Assembly: GCA_905250075.1 (NCBI GenBank)
Contig: CAJNOP010000021.1
Span: 124,001-188,000 of the forward strand
From: Rotaria sp. Silwood1
Taxonomy: Eukaryota > Rotifera > Eurotatoria > Philodinida > Philodinidae
DNA length: 64,000 nt
Reading direction: 5' to 3'
Shown here: positions 47,101 through 61,100 of the stretch, in pieces
Numbering within the stretch: position 1 is the first letter of the stretch
How the letters are laid out: each line of letters opens with the position of its first letter
Program-made: the position numbers and the translations under genes
Notes under the pieces: model-generated
Databases searched by the model: none
Told to the model about the DNA's origin: nothing
What the model saw: only the letters and a program-made list of their open reading frames with translations

Positions 47101-50100
47101 GTATTAATATTAAGTCGCAATTTCTTTACATCGAAAAATTCAACAGAACGGTAAGTTGAAAAAATTTTCTTTTCTGAAATTGCGATCTTTTGTCAAAATA
47201 ATTTTTCTTTATTTGGTGCCTTGAACTTGACATTTGATCTTGTCTTTTCCATACTCGTTGTCATCATGTCTGGCGAAGAAATTTCTTTGAGCGTCTACTT
47301 TCGATATCAATGATTTTCTACCAACAAATACTAAGTACAAAGTGTTCTAATAATAGTCAAAAAAAAAATTAAACTCTTATCAATATTTGACTAAGATATT
47401 TAATTTTTAATGTGTACCTTCTAGAGACCCTAGATTTCCAAAAAACTTGTATATCAAAATTTTGAACTGAAACCTTATGGGTTCAAAAACTGCATTTTAG
47501 ATACACTCTATCAATTAAAAAGGATAGATATCTTGAAAGTCTCATATCTCGAAGAGGCTTTATTCAAAACTTCTGAATATTTTTATAGAAGCTGATCTAG
47601 TTGAATTCTCTATATGCGCAAAGTTTTTGATCGAAGTTGGAAAATATGATTTTTTCGAAAACGGCGAAACTTCTAGAAGAAGACACGTTACAAATTTATC
47701 AATCGGAACCAAAATCCTATTAGGGTTTCTATTAGAAGACTATGCAGTATATAGAGGCAAAAGATCATTGACATCAGAAGAGGACAATCGAAGAGGTTCT
47801 CTCGTGAGTTGTGACATACACTTGCTTTAACATGTCGTTAGTTTTTATGTATAGCAAAAACGAAATCGGTCTGAACTCTATATTTACACTGAAATTATGA
47901 GTTATTATTGTACTATTTCCTTTGTGGATAATGATATTGGAGATAGTTACCTTCAACAAAGTGTCATTACACATCCTCTATGATATACTAAGTACAGAAA
48001 AATTAATAAGACACATTGCCAGATCGATCGGTCTGAAATCCGTACCAGTATCTATTCCATCTCTGGTATTGGAGAAGCGAAAGAACTCTGCATTAGACTG
48101 ACTTTCTTTTCAAAGCTACATCTAGTATTAGTTGTATGGAAGATATCGAACTATTGAATCTACCGCAAGGTAACTGAAAGATAGGGATATTCTTCCTTGA
48201 TTTTCTATATGTTACTTTTTCTTTAGACTTTTAATCAACATGAACTTGGATTTTTCTTATCATTAATACTTAAAAGACAATGAAATAATTATAAGACAAT
48301 CAATGTAATTAATCAATGTCCATTTCAGAAGAAAACGGTCAATGTGTATTTTTTTTTCTCAATCACTTTTGATAGTATTGGGGTAGAACGCTGCGATTTT
48401 CACCATTAGAAAGATACGATGAAATCACATCGAATCATATGTTTTAGATTCTCCTGATATATATTCTGAAGTGTTTTTAATCAAATTTATAAAAAAAAGT
48501 GTCTGAAAAATGCTTTCTTTAAATAAAAGAAAAAAGCAAAAAGTTTAACTTTTTTTCACCGTAATTCCTTGAAAAATCGACCAACGATTTTCACTCGAAT
48601 ATCTATGACTTCTGAATAACTAAATCTTCTACGGTCACTTAAATAGATTACGTTGATATTCAAAAGAATCAATTGAAAATCTATAATAAAATCAGGTCGA
48701 AAAAATTTGTAAATTACGATTTGATGCAACTGATGTCATTTTTTTTTTAATGGGCATCAGTTTTTCGTTCACATCTAACAATACATAAGTGAGTACTCTA
48801 ATCTAATTATGATGATGACAAACGACATCTGTGTTAACTGAGTCGTTTGCAAACTATCAAAAAGATAAGTTCTTTCATTGAACCAATGGAAAAATCGAAA
48901 ACAAAAAACAACAACAAAAGAAAAAAAGAATTCTTCATCTTCTGCGTTAGTTTTTTCCTTGAGATCAATTTTTTTTCTATTCTATCTTATTCTTATTCAT
49001 TTATTCAAATTTAAAAGAAATAAAACATGAATTTTATATATATGTATTGTATATTAAGTATTCTTCCAGTTGTTTATGTAAACAATATATATGATTTTAT
49101 TTTATTTATCTATTAGATCATAGATACAGAATAAAATAACATATCAACAATATATTTTTTTTTCTAGTTAATCTATGTTCATATTAATATATCATCAAGT
49201 TTTCTTCGAATGAATTCCCAAATTAAACGATACTAGATTTGTCTAAAAGTTATCATTTTGATACATGTATTCTATTATATACTATTATCATTAAAAATAG
49301 AAAAAAGGAAACAAAAAAAAAAAATTAGAAAAATATGGGTCTTTACCTAATACTTGATTATTAATTCAAATAGTGATTCATATCGATAATTCTATGTAAA
49401 TATCCATCCAACGCACCATTTTATACCCATTTTGAATGCTGTTGATAACTTTATCAGGATATCTTTTATATATTTTAATAGCGATTGATTCTAAACAATT
49501 TTTATAAAATTTTATCAATAAAAATAATTTTTTTTTCTATTTTCTAGAATATTAATTAACAATAAATATGGTCATTATTAATCATCATCAGCAACTGAAT
49601 CATCATTTGATTATTATTCGTTATGAATATTCTAAGCTAACAACAAAAAACTATGTTTCATTCTATATGTTAATATACTGAGTATATTGTTTAAATTTGT
49701 ATTAAACTCATGACTAGTTAGTAATTAATATATAATATAAAGTAACATGGTTGTTGGGTATTAATCATATATATGTATATATATTTGAGTTAGACTTTAA
49801 AATAATATTATATATTTATTACTAACTCGAAAATATTCATTGATAAGAATTATCAGTAGCTGTAAGTTTGTTTTTTTTTTAATTTAAAAAAAAAGAAAAA
49901 AAACAACACTATGAAAGTTGCTTCTTTATGAAATAATTCGAGGTGTATTACATCTATGTGTAAATTTCTATGTTTTCAAAATCAGAATAGATTTTCATCC
50001 AATAATTATATTTCATTCTCTTCGGTTCTCTTTCACATGATAGAATAATCATTAGACAAGAACACGTGAAATGTCAAATGACGTTAAAGACGTGCAAATT

Positions 50101-50440
50101 TCTTTTTTTTTCCGACGTCATTTATTGAAAACAAAGAATGATTTGTATGAAATACACAATAAATAAAGTTCACTACTACACTTGCATATTTATTGAATTA
50201 ATTTATTTATTTTCACACCAAACTAACTCTGAATTCTGGATGAACGGCATGAATTTATTCGTAGATAATTGAATTGTTTAAATTGATTACATAAAAGATT
50301 TGTTTTTCTCTTTACTATGATTTATTTATCTTATTCACCCATATTCCACTAAATTAGCATATAATTTATTGAATAAAATAAATGAATTTATTTTTTTAAT
50401 TTTTTTTATGCTTTTAAAATTAATTTTAATTTAATTTTAG
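41106..50440. other. 9.3-kb intergenic region between divergent genes
   Basis: This separates the CAMSAP-like start (minus) from FAM199X (plus). 41106-41600 carries AT- and GA-type microsatellites ((GA)n near 41543-41562, (AT)n near 41395-41412) and probably the CAMSAP promoter. At 46470-46590 a short plus-strand frame (LLFDLIKQNGVDTNDSESLN then RAVNQGNEVNEKK-stop) looks protein-like but has no partner exon. I find no calponin-homology-like exon. FAM199X has an acceptor directly before its ATG, so at least one 5' UTR exon must lie somewhere upstream in this region. Confidence 0.4.
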
Positions 50441-51511
50441 ATGATGCAATCGTCATTAGGTAATATAGATGGTGGTGGTAATACAATCTATCCATCTATA
50501 TCATCTTTTCGTATGCGTAATAATTCATATTCGACAACTCCATTTATAAATAATTATCAATCAACATCACCAACAAATTGGTTTAATCCACCACCATTAC
50601 AAACTCCACCACCACCATTAACATTAACAAATGGTCAAACATCCATACAACAATTTCTAAATTCCGATATGCTTGCATCTATGTCAAGAAGTAATTCACA
50701 GCCAGATTTAACAGCTACATTAAATACAGTTCAATCATCTGTTAATCAATTAACATCATCAAAATCCATGTCAGTTTGTTCAGATGATTTATATATGGAT
50801 ATTGGTGCTTGTAATAATTCAAGTGTTGTTGATGATTTATTTCTTGGTATTGAAGCAGATTTTAATGGTACATCAGATTTATCGGATTTTTTTGAGAATG
50901 ATTATTTTTCCGAATTAGATGATACACGTTCATTATTTCAACAACTTGCTAATACTTCTAGTCTATTACAAGCTCCACCACCACAACGTAGTGCACCACC
51001 ATCACCTAAACCACAACCGAAAAATCGTACTAATACAAATGGACGACAATTACAAACAAAATTATGGTCAAAAATGACAATTAATGAACAAACATTAGCA
51101 ACAGAAGATTTAACACGTATTATAAATGAACAACTTGGTCGACGTGAACAATTAGAAATCATACGAATATTACAACCTGATGGACCACAATTATTACCAC
51201 ATCAAACAGAATTTATTTTAGATTTTTCTGGTATGAATGATGATAAATATCGACGTATTAGAAATATAATTAAATTTAATTTAATTGGTGGTGGATCTGT
51301 GAATGATGAAAGTGATGGTTATTCATCATTATCATCAAATAAAAGTGATCCATTATCACAACGTATTGAAAAAGCATTAAAATTACGTCAACGTAAAGAA
51401 CAACGACAAGCAGCTAAAGAACATCGTTCTGGCTTATTTAATGCTCAACATCATCAAGTACTTGAATTGACAAAATGCGATGAAGATATTGAAGTTGATA
51501 TTTTATCGTAA
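50441..51511 (+). CDS. FAM199X: FAM199X orthologue
   Basis: A single coding exon of 356 residues. The ATG is immediately preceded by TTTAATTTTAG, a good splice acceptor, so the 5' UTR is spliced and the whole coding sequence lies in one exon. The N-terminal half is Ser/Asn/Pro-rich and disordered (PPPLQTPPPPL near residue 55). The conserved core begins near residue 208 with LWSKMTINEQ, then EQLGRREQLEIIRILQPD, TEFILDFSGMNDDKYRRIRN, and is followed by a Ser-rich linker and the C-terminal block LRQRKEQRQAAKEHRSGLF ending in an acidic DEDIEVDILS. This order and these motifs match vertebrate FAM199X as I remember it. Molecular function is not well established. Confidence 0.82.
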   Translation: MMQSSLGNIDGGGNTIYPSISSFRMRNNSYSTTPFINNYQSTSPTNWFNPPPLQTPPPPLTLTNGQTSIQQFLNSDMLASMSRSNSQPDLTATLNTVQSSVNQLTSSKSMSVCSDDLYMDIGACNNSSVVDDLFLGIEADFNGTSDLSDFFENDYFSELDDTRSLFQQLANTSSLLQAPPPQRSAPPSPKPQPKNRTNTNGRQLQTKLWSKMTINEQTLATEDLTRIINEQLGRREQLEIIRILQPDGPQLLPHQTEFILDFSGMNDDKYRRIRNIIKFNLIGGGSVNDESDGYSSLSSNKSDPLSQRIEKALKLRQRKEQRQAAKEHRSGLFNAQHHQVLELTKCDEDIEVDILS

Positions 51512-54124
51512 CATGTATTTCTTTTTTTTCTCTTTCTTTTTTTAAAATATTATTGTTGCTTGTTGTTAACTGTCTATTTATCTCTCGTTCTCACTCTCGC
51601 TCATGTTTTTTTCCATACAATTTGCAATTGTACTCTTTTACTTTTTTTTTTTTTGTTTTTCTCATATCGGTTTTTTTTTCTGTCTGTACCTATGTCGTTC
51701 TTTTGTTTTTCTCTGTGCACTTGTTTGTGCGTGTGTGCATGAGGATTGGTGACAAAAAAGAAAACAATCTGAAGATGTGGCATTTTTATTTAAAAGAAAA
51801 ACATTTTAATTGACGTTTTATTGGAATTTAGTCATTATTATTAAAGTAAAGTGAACATTTCACATACTTATATTCTCATTAATACTAATATCATCCATCA
51901 ATGGGCAAAGTATTGATCAACGAATATATAAGTTCATTGCTATTTATAAGATGCTGAAGATCCGAAATCTAGTGTTTTTTACAGTTGGATAAAGCTCGTT
52001 AATATATCTTGAAAAAGTTTGTTTTTCATATATATTGCAATAATGGTTTTGTAAGGAAGATTTAAAAAGTTTAAAAGAACTGAAATGGACGCTAAAATAA
52101 TGAATCACTTATGATAAAAATGTAGTTCCTATTTCACTTCTCACAAACTTCATTTTATAGACATATGATTCAATTACATGCAACACTATGCAAAAATGAA
52201 GGTAGCATGTGAAAAACGAACATTTATCTTATGAGATGGACTTGTAGATGATCTTATTGAAAAACAGTAATCACAAATTTATGCTCAATTAAAAGAGTTT
52301 ACTAAACATTCGTTTTTATACTCTTGCCTAATGTTTCTTGTCTTTGAACAGATTATTAGTCATTTTCTGAACTGTTCTGAGTTATATCTCCTTAATGTTA
52401 AGAAAATATTTTTGTCGATTTTATTTTTCAATATTGCAACTAATTCTCGGAGGATCAACTGAAATATGCCAAAAGCTTCAATATTTATTTGAATACTTTT
52501 GTTTTTGGTTATAATCATTATTTGATTAGGAACAAAGTCGTATACTATTTTATTGTTGAGAACAACAATTTTTTCGATATGATGGAAAGAACATTATAAG
52601 TACTGGTTTGTGTTTAGAGATTTTAACTCTCAGAAATTTTGTTTGAAATAAATCGAACATTATATTTACAGTCAGCAAAAAAAAGTCTGCATCGAATAGT
52701 ATGCTCAATACTTATAATAAATTTATGTCAAATTTTGATCTTAGGAGAATTACAGATCAGATTATTCAAAAAAAAAAAACTAGAGAGGGGATGTAAGATC
52801 CGAAATTTGGTGAAAGCTCGCTTTAAGAATGGAGTATACTATGTGATACCAATTTTTCTTTCCTGATTCAGAATATAAACTCGTGTTTATAGTATTTGGC
52901 AATTTTATCCAAAAAACTTGATTTTATCAATTATAAACTCATGTTTCATTTTCCTCAGTCATATAAGGAGTAAAGTCAACGACAAAAATATGGGATATAT
53001 ATATTAAGGCTTAAATCAATAAGATCTATCGAACCAGAACAAAGAAAAGTGCAGAAAAAATGTTGCTGAGATTTCGAATTGCAGACACATTACATTGCAC
53101 TCATCAAAAAATTTACATTTGTATTATTGGCATTATGGATTTATAATTTTGCAAAGCAATAGAATATTTATATGATGCTTTTAGGCGATAGATCATTTGA
53201 TGATAGACAAAAAAACTTTACACATGTGTGTTGGTCTATATGTACTCTGGAGTTGTATTTGTTTAACATTTTAATTCTCCATGTAAACAGAATGAGCTTG
53301 AAGGATGATAAATTTGATAATTTCTATGTTTTCATTCATTAAAAAGCAATATTACTATGTCGAAGGTTTCAATAATTGAGGTGAAGCAAAAGAGATGATA
53401 AAATAAAATTATTCTAATATGAAACTTTTTCGTGACCAAAAATTAATTGTTCTTTTTTTTATTGTATTTATAAATTATATATCAGATCGAATTCCTAAAT
53501 TAATTAAAAGTGATTAATCATTTCATTGATCATTGAAAAATCTTTTAATACACAGTTTTTTAATAGAAATCAATTGCTAAAGGTCCAAGTCAATATAAAA
53601 TGTATATTATTTTAGAAAATTATGATTTTATAACTTAATCTAGGATATAATTAAAGCAAATATTACTCGATACTTTTATTTTTATCCTTCAATAAATAAT
53701 CTTTCTTCGTCGAACTAGACTAGAATGACAAACATCCATGTATTCCATAAATGTTGGCTCAATACTATTCGTTCGATTTAGTACACGAATATGGTTGTCA
53801 AAGTCAATTATGTTGAGATTTAACAGAACATGATAAAATGAAATGACAATCAATCTTGTTCTCTTAAATGACATACTAACAGAAGTTCGACTGATATTGT
53901 GTAATACTATCCGACTCAAAATCCACATCATATAATGTCAATGAATTATCAGTTGTTTAGAATATATAAAAGTCTAAGAATTTCGTTATTTGATATTATG
54001 ATAGATATACTAACCGGGGAACTTCTTTAACTAATTAATTGCTTTTGCATGGAGGCCATGTGCACCATGTAGACTATAATGAGATATGAATACCCTGAGA
54101 AGAATTCAGATTCTTAGCTTATTA
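51512..54124. other. FAM199X 3' flank and intergenic sequence
   Basis: 51520-51800 is T-rich and probably 3' UTR; short open frames on both strands there are low complexity. The rest is AT-rich with no exon or clear repeat. Confidence 0.4.
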
Positions 54125-54975
54125 ATGTGGAGATGCTGCGTTTTTACGATAACTTTTCTATGATCTTCCTCAGGAATATCAGGAAAAATAATTTGTAAAG
54201 ATCGATTCGAAACTTTGAGTAGCAAAAAATGTTTGTGAGAATAGTCTATTAACGAAAATTTCGGATGTTTTCTCTGTTTTGTATTTTGAAGTAAGACCTT
54301 CGAATATGTGTTGTATATGAGCAGTGTAAAAAATTCAGATTTAACATAGCTGTATTCTAACTACCACCGACAAAATTAACGCTACACGTATTTTTGATAG
54401 ATATTTTCATTAATGATCAACAACGAAAAATATAATTTTTCAGAAATTTTTTTCGTCTATAGCGTCTATAGGACTTTGAAGAGCTTGTTTCGCTGGTCAT
54501 TTTGGTAAAAAAATATTCAAATTTACCCGATAAGTAACGGACCTTGGCTTCGAATACTCCAAAATATCACCTACTAATCAGCAGCAGTCGCGAACAGTCG
54601 TTAGTTTTGAGTATTTTGACTCTAATACCATTATTTATTGAGTAAATTTGAATCTTCTTTTTACCAAAATGATCAGCGAAACGAGCTCTACAAAGTCCTG
54701 TACATGAAAAGAAATTTCTGAAAAACTTATATTTTTCGTGGTTGATCATTAATGAAAATATCTATCACAAATACGTGTAGCGTTAATTTTGCCGGTGGTA
54801 GTAAGATAGAAACCGTGAAAACGTCTGAAACTTTCGTAATAGACTATTCTCACAAAAATTTGTTTCTGTGCAAAGTTTTGAATCAAAATTTCGACATTTT
54901 TTGTTTTTGTATTTCTGAGGAAAACAATAAAAAAAATATCGTAAAAATACAGCGTCTCTCCAGCAATATGTTATG
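54125..54975. repeat. Foldback element of about 850 bp
   Basis: Long matched arms: 54125-54575 and about 54590-54975. Landmarks are GTGAGAATAGTCTATTA against TAATAGACTATTCTCAC, CTACCACCGACAAAATTAAC then GCTACACGTATTT against its complement, GATATTTTCATTAATGATCA against TGATCATTAATGAAAATATC, and GTTTCGCTGGTCATTTTGGT against ACCAAAATGATCAGCGAAAC. The centre is near the CAGCAGCAGTCGCGAAC motif. The left arm has an extra segment of about 70 bp. No protein is encoded. Confidence 0.9.
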
Positions 54976-56655
54976 AGGGCAAATTCTCTTCACGGTATTT
55001 ATATCTTATTGGGGTCTACATAATACATCGGATCTGGACTCACAAACGATTAACCAGTTTGGGGCTTCTCTTATAATTCTAAGGAAAACTAAATATATGT
55101 CAGTAACAGCAGACCGAGACAAAAAAAATATAATCAATTGTGCTGTTGAAAGTTATACAGTATTGCAATATTGGTAAATCGAGCAAGAATACGAAGATCT
55201 AATCATATATATATATATCCTTATTTCAGCATCATTTGTTATTTAATAAGTATTGCTTTTTTATACATAGGACACTAGGAAAGTTTTTCCCCAGCCCTCC
55301 CAAATGCCATAACTTTAGTGCAAATATTCTGTTATAATGCGTAGACGTATTGAAGATTATATGCAAAACTTTAGCCTTGAAGGTTTAACACATCTTCGTA
55401 CTTTTTATGTTTTTTTTTTAGATACGCCAAATGCTAATTTTTGTATGACTTCTCTACCATCACCCGAACACCTTTTACACTGATTCTAAACGTAAGTACA
55501 ATTTTTATATCAATAAGAAAATCCAATCTAGAATAAAACTAGTCTGTCTCTCAACAGTGATCTATACTTGGATCACATTCCGCATTATTAGGTGAATAAT
55601 CTAACACTTTGCCAAATTTGCTTTACACTGCGACAGTTCAAAATCATATCAAAAATGATATTTGGTTAATCTAAAAAAATGAAAACATATAACAATACAT
55701 AAGGCCTAGACGACTGGAATTTTCCACCTGATCCTAATTATGTCTAAGTATTATAATAGAATAATTTCACTCAAATTATGATTTTTAAAAAGTTCTCATG
55801 AAAAAAAATTTCATAGTCCTTCATGCAGTTAAAAGAAAATGGTATAGTCAAAAAATATCTGCGATTTTCATTAATATCCTTCAATAATATTGTCTTATTC
55901 AAAGATGTTTCTTCTTGTTGTTTGTTTTTCTTCGGTATTTAGATTTATCGTAACAATATGTTTCTATGTATTGCATGAGACTGTAGAGATTATTATTGGA
56001 TCGTATATGATTAAATGATGATAATGGTAGAGACATGATTTAGTTCGAATAAATATTAGCAAAAGTTTTTTCATCGATGTGTCTCGTCTCCAATCAATTT
56101 ATCTATGAAACATTCCTATAAGCGACAAATCACCTGCCGTTTAACATTAGATAGCAACGATCATACAATTGTACGAATAAGGAAAATAGAAAATTGATAC
56201 TCTGTTTTTTTCTTCAAGCAAATCAGATAGAGAACAAGAAGAATGACATCCATTCCAAGGACACACTCACACTTAGATATGATAAAATATTTTGCAGTAA
56301 GATGTTAGTGTAGAAAGAGAGAGACACAGAAATAAATATAGATCATGTAGGCGGGTACGGTTCACTCCCTTCTTGTTAGATAACTTCTTGACATATCAAT
56401 CTTTTCTATTAATATGATCATGTTAGAGAACAAGTGATTATTGCTCTAGAAATATCTATATGTATGTGTGATTTTTCTTCTACGTTCGTTATACAATGAC
56501 ATTTTCCGCTATCTGTTTGTTATTGTCGTTAGCATCAATCTATTCACACTTTTTTTTCTTCTCTTTGTTTCCTCATCTTTATAGATTGTATTGATTAGAA
56601 GAATAGTCAGTCAATCAGTTTTGCCATTGCATAGTCATACGCACACATTTCTACA
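54976..56655. other. Intergenic and promoter region of the Ig-domain gene
   Basis: AT-rich, no exon recognised. The last few hundred bases before 56656 are pyrimidine-rich and contain the putative promoter and 5' UTR. Confidence 0.35.
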
Positions 56656-58083
56656 ATGGCAACATCACAAACCGATACTGGTGAACTCTTTTTAAGTCGT
56701 CTCTCAAAAACATTTATATGTCGTCCAGGTGACAATGTGCTTCTTGAATGTTATGTTCGTCGTGAACGTGTTAAATCCATTGCATGGTATGCAAATGGTG
56801 AATTAATTGAAGCAAGAGGTTTTCGTATGTGGCATCGATATCAACCAAGAACAGGTCAATGCACACTTTATATACGTTCTGTACTCTATTCGGATGATGG
56901 CACATATTGTTGTGAAGCAACAAGTATAGATGATGTTGTTGAAATATTAGAAATTAAATTAAAAATTGAACATCGTAAGATTGTAGATTTCATTAAAAAG
57001 AAAACAATAGGTATTTTTGTTCAAATTTTATTTATTTGTTTATTTATTTAGAGGATAAATCTTGGACTAAAATTCCTGTACTTCAAAGAGCTGGACATGT
57101 AGTATCAGAAAGTAAGAAAATTTTAAAGTATATTTTAGGTGAAAATTATTTGTTTTTTTTTTCTCACGAAAGAAGCCTGTATAAGTTACGAGTGTGGGTG
57201 TATTAGAAAACCAATGATATTTAGTTATAAAAAAATTATCATTCTTAATTCCCACTAGTGTCTTTAAATAGAAGGCTAGAGAATTTCTCAGTAATATACA
57301 GTTTCTGTCTACCATATATTTATATATATATATATTTGATGACCTCAATGTCATTGAGAACCGCTTTACAAACGATAACAGAAGCATATATGATGGCACA
57401 TTGGGTTCTGCGTTTTCTATCTTCGTCTTTTTTTTAGCGTCCTTCTTTTCTATACTGCTCTGCCGTATAATGCTCTGTTGATAATACATAATGTTAACAA
57501 CGAACACTCCTTGTTCCATAATACTATCTCTGACTTTCTCGTTTCTTCTCGATGATGGTGGTAATGTGTTACGGCATGCACAGATACATACGCATGTTAT
57601 CCATGCGACGCTGCATCCATAGTATAATATAACATGCTGTGAAAGAACAACAAAATTGATTCTACAAAAAAAGAAGGAAAAATCTAGAGAGTGGAAAAAA
57701 GCAAAAAAAATCTGTGTTTTTTTTTGTAGCGATAATATACTGAGTACATCTGACGATTGACAGCCAATTGTCGAATATAGTAATAAAAAAAAGGAGAAAA
57801 AGAAAACGACAAATCTATCTCTTTCTTGTCTAGATGAAGATAAATCGAGTACAATATTCTTAATCTCAAATAATCAAAGCTCTTTTGTTGTTGAAAATAT
57901 GTTTCCACTACATTGGTATGAATTACGTATTGATCGACCATTACTTGATCCAACAATATCACTTGAAAATACTTCATTACAACTATCATGTCGTATAGCT
58001 GGCCTTCATATTGATAAGTTTGAATGGTATAGAAATGGAGAATTGATTGCTATTTGTACTGAAACTCCACCATCATCACTTTT

Positions 58084-58125
<42 letters not shown>

Positions 58126-61100
58126 TACCGGTGAAATTGATCGTGGTGTATTCCATGCATCTTATGATACATTACCAGCACACTTTATTGCTTTATTAAC
58201 TATTGATAGTACAACAAAAGAACGTCATGAAGGTAGATATGAATGTCATGCGTTGAATGCACATTATCATGTTTCATCGTCGTGTGAAGTTATTATTAAA
58301 CAAATTGAACAAGAACAATTACCAACTGATGAAGTAAATTATTGATTAAATTTTTATCTTTCAAATTGTTGATATTTTTATATTTTTTCTAGACGGTATC
58401 TTCTCGTCTAATAACGGAAACTAAAAAACGTACAGATGATGACCGACAGGAACAAACACTTCCAATAGAACCCAAACGTCTTCGTATTGATGAAATAACA
58501 AGTGATCGTCAAAATCAATATTATCAACCATTAACAATAAGTCCTGTTGAATCACCATTTCGAACTATTGGTGATCAATTGGTACCTTCAACTGAAAGTA
58601 AAAAAGAAATAGCAAAAACTGTCAAATGGAAAGAGCAAATAGAAACTTTTCAAAAAGTAAATCTTTTGCTACTTTTTTTGATCATAGAAAAAAAAAAGAA
58701 AAACGACATTCTTAACATATCTTAATATTTTTAGAGTGATTCACCATATGAAGTTGACACATTACTTCCACCAATACCAGAAACAGTTCCATCATCATCA
58801 TCAGATGAAAGTAGTAGTGCATCGGCTGGTGATCTTGAACAAGTTCTTCGTTCACATTCATTACTTTCAACACATCCAATAGAGAAAAATGTTGATACAA
58901 GTAGTAGTTCTGATACAGGCACTGAATCATTAGGAATGTGCCCCGTATTTTTTCAATTACTTCCATCAAAAATTGAATGTGAAGAAGGTGAACGTTTATT
59001 ACTTTCATGCCAAGTTATGGCTGGTATACAATGTCAAATAAAATGGTTAATTAATGAAATGATTATTGCTGAAAATAAATCTCGTACTCGTCGTCATTAT
59101 AATCCTGATACTGGTATTTGTTTTATGATTATTGATCCAACAATAATTACTGATACAGGAATTTATCGTTTAATTATTTCAAATCGACATGGTCAAGCAC
59201 AATCAACATGTCAAGTACAAATTTTAAATCGTCAATTACCACCTATGCCTGAAGATGATTTGTCAACTCGTTTATATTTTATTAAACCATTATCATCAAC
59301 ACCAATACTATGTCGTGATGGTGATACTATACAATTATCATGTGTTGTGCATGGACGACGACCAATAAATATTCGTTGGTTTAAAGATGAACAACAAGTA
59401 TTAATTAATGATAAACAACAACATACACGTCAGATTTATTTCGATTCTGTAACTGGTAAATGTACACTTACTATTCATGATATTTATCCAAATGATACCG
59501 GAGTATATCGATGCGAAGCAACTAATGAACAAGGAAAAGCCAGTACAACAACTACGGTTGATGTAACACGTAATTATAATGAAACAAAAATTATATTTAA
59601 AGCATTATATTATTATTCTTTTTGTTATTATTGTAGATTATCACTATGAAGTAGATAGTGAAATGTCTTCAGCATCATTTGCATCAAGTCCACCAAGTGA
59701 TCATGAAGATTTAACAGGATCACAATCATATCGATCTGTAGACGAAAAAGCTTTATATGAAGAATCACGTCGTCTTGTTGAAGAATTAGATGCTCGTATT
59801 GCTGATTTATCTAGTGGAACTACAACGACTATTGAAGGAATTCAACAACAACTACATGGTAAAATATTTTTTTTTTTTATTTCATAATTAGTTTATGTAA
59901 TATATATTACAAATAACATTATATATGATATGAATTAGTATCGATTATTGTCTGAAAAGAAGATTATTATCTTGTATACAAGAGAATACTCTACTTACAT
60001 AATAGTATATTATTTTCACGGAATGAATATATAATACACATATGTACAATAGTTTCATACCCTATTCTACGATTAAATATGTTTATCTTTTATCGATTGA
60101 TATCATGATGATTTCAATTTAAGTTGTTTTTTTTTTATGGAATATAGTTTACTATTGACTTTGATGAGTTGACGATGTCTAATAGTATCCTTATTATTAC
60201 GTAACATATTGATAAATTAACTGGTTGTATACTGACCAGTAATATGAAAATACGATTAGAGCTCTTATCAGTATCCGACTGTTACGCCCACATATCCTTG
60301 TCGTTCTATGAAAAGTCATTGTCAGTAACTTGTCTATGTTGGCGTCAACGTTGACATGAGCAGTAGAGGAAAAAAAACAGCATTGTCTATCAACAACATT
60401 TGTCCTTACTAGCCTTTCATACCATAAATTATGCTTGTGTATATGCATACATACATCTATATATATTCCTGTATTCCATGCATACTTTTCTACTATATGT
60501 ATATGGATCGGTCATCACCCTCCTTCTATTCCATATCAATATTAACTAACACAGCAAAGAAAGAACAAGTCTAAACTATCGATAATAGGAAAAAGAGGAA
60601 ACAGCTTCTCAACCTATGACTCTGCAATACTTTTAGCAATATATATGTCTTTCCTTTTTTTTTCTTCTCGTTCTTTCTACAAATTTAGCATCGTTGTTGA
60701 TTTTCTTTTCTATGATTATATCATCTCTACAGCTGCCTACCAATGACCAAGTAAACATTGAGTTTGTCAGTCTCTTTTTTCATCTAACGTTTGTAGTATT
60801 GGTAGATAATCGGCAACGGTTTTTTTTCTCTGCCTCTTACTACATTTTGTATTCATCATCATCATCTAAGTTTGCTACACGGTATTGATATTGTTGTTTT
60901 TGTTATTCGGTTGGGTGTCTCATTAATATTCTATTGAATTAAACGATGGCATCCGACGAAGAACGTATACCAAGATTTGTTCATATTGATGAACAATATG
61001 GAACTAAAGTAAATGATTCCGTATTATTTGGTTTCGAACAAGAATTGAAATCTGTTACTGTACGTAATGGTGATTCAGCACGATTTGAAGCTAAAATACG

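Noticed and set aside
51553-51813. Frames just after FAM199X
   Set aside because: T-rich, probably 3' UTR; phenylalanine-rich low complexity on one strand and lysine-rich on the other.
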